64,000 bases of DNA from positions 369,411-433,410 of the forward strand of contig CAZHOJ010000002.1 in assembly GCA_964534125.1 (NCBI GenBank), written 5' to 3'. The position numbers were made by a program, and so were the translations under genes. This DNA comes from 2-02-FULL-55-14 sp964534125. GTDB lineage: Bacteria; Bacteroidota; Ignavibacteria; UBA10030. How positions within the stretch are numbered: the stretch's first letter is position 1; each line of letters starts with the position of its first letter. The notes under the pieces were generated by a model. The model did no database searches. It was not told where the DNA came from and saw only the letters and a list, made by a program, of their open reading frames with translations. Below, piece by piece: positions 63,881 to 64,000 of the stretch.

Positions 63881-64000
63881 GTACGCTCCTCCCCCCTGAC
63901 CCGATCTGGCGCAACTGCTCTGTGACGATCTGGAGTACCCGCGCAAGAAGCTTCGGGTGTCGTTCGAGCTTCGCCGCCATCTTATCGTCGGCATTCTTCA
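63864..64000 (-). CDS. C-terminal end of an unknown gene
   Basis: The last 44 codons of a gene that enters from the right edge (DDKMAAKLERHPKLLARVLQIVTEQL, then a Gly/Ser-rich end and TAA). It overlaps the primase-helicase start by 17 bases, the close spacing seen across this group. The fragment is helical and charged; too short to name. Confidence 0.55.
   Translation of the reverse strand, partial: KNADDKMAAKLERHPKLLARVLQIVTEQLRQIGSGGRSVHDSLV

Overview
The window looks like part of the chromosome (or a metagenome contig) of a GC-rich member of the Bacteroidota/Chlorobi/Ignavibacteria branch. The signs are an Alternative Complex III (act) operon joined to a caa3-type oxidase, a type IX secretion (T9SS) style gene trio (TonB-dependent receptor, protein with a C-terminal sorting domain, PorV-like barrel), a second esterase with the NFPNPFN-type sorting tail, the bacillithiol gene bshA, and a SUF iron-sulfur operon under an Rrf2 regulator. 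Species-level placement is not possible from sequence reading alone.

Layout. 1-5.4 kb (minus): sufR - small unknown gene - sufB - sufC - sufD - sufS, with a convincing promoter at 5427-5455; sufB is interrupted by an assembly gap and a false poly-G tract. 5.6-7.2 kb (plus): bshA and a small PD-(D/E)XK-like protein. 7.2-15.5 kb (minus): UvrD/PcrA helicase, O6-alkylguanine methyltransferase, acetyl-CoA synthetase and a very large probable outer-membrane protein. 15.6-16.0 kb: tRNA-Leu(CAA), preceded by three 101-bp tandem repeats that each carry the first bases of the tRNA. 16-23.6 kb: envelope genes (deacetylase-like lipoprotein, PepSY-type membrane protein, DUF4920-like protein, alpha/beta hydrolase, a methyltransferase-HEAT fusion, LemA, HtpX, a lipoprotein). 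23.8-26.3 kb: cytochrome bd oxidase (cydAB). 26.6-30.6 kb: acetyltransferase, barrel protein, GH29 fucosidase and the remnant of a sensor kinase.

30.7-45.6 kb is one tightly packed 14-gene minus-strand operon: actA, a small twin-arginine protein, actB, actC, a fused actD-actE, actF, a monoheme cytochrome, SCO, oxidase subunits I, III, IV and II, an eight-helix membrane cytochrome c, and ctaB. Together these should carry electrons from quinol through ACIII and c-type cytochromes to an A2-type oxygen reductase, with copper (SCO) and heme (CtaB) assembly genes included. 45.9-51.6 kb (plus) is the TonB receptor / sorted protein / PorV trio, followed by an acyl-CoA ligase, a small Cys-containing protein, a MITE-like element and a T9SS-sorted esterase.

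From 55.4 kb to the right edge the DNA is accessory. Two copies of the 3' part of a tRNA-Lys(CTT) gene, from anticodon loop to T arm (33 bp, one mismatch), lie at 55.5 and 58.9 kb, and the same arm motifs follow each at the same distance. I read this as two related integrative elements in tandem, with the intact tRNA beyond the right edge. The inner element carries a serine hydrolase-TPR gene and a broken tyrosine integrase (amber stop, missing C-terminus). The outer one carries a PIN-like protein, a putative Rep protein, a small charged protein and a primase-helicase. A 22-bp iteron-like repeat occurs at the 3' end of rep and again in the broken tail of the integrase, linking the two elements.
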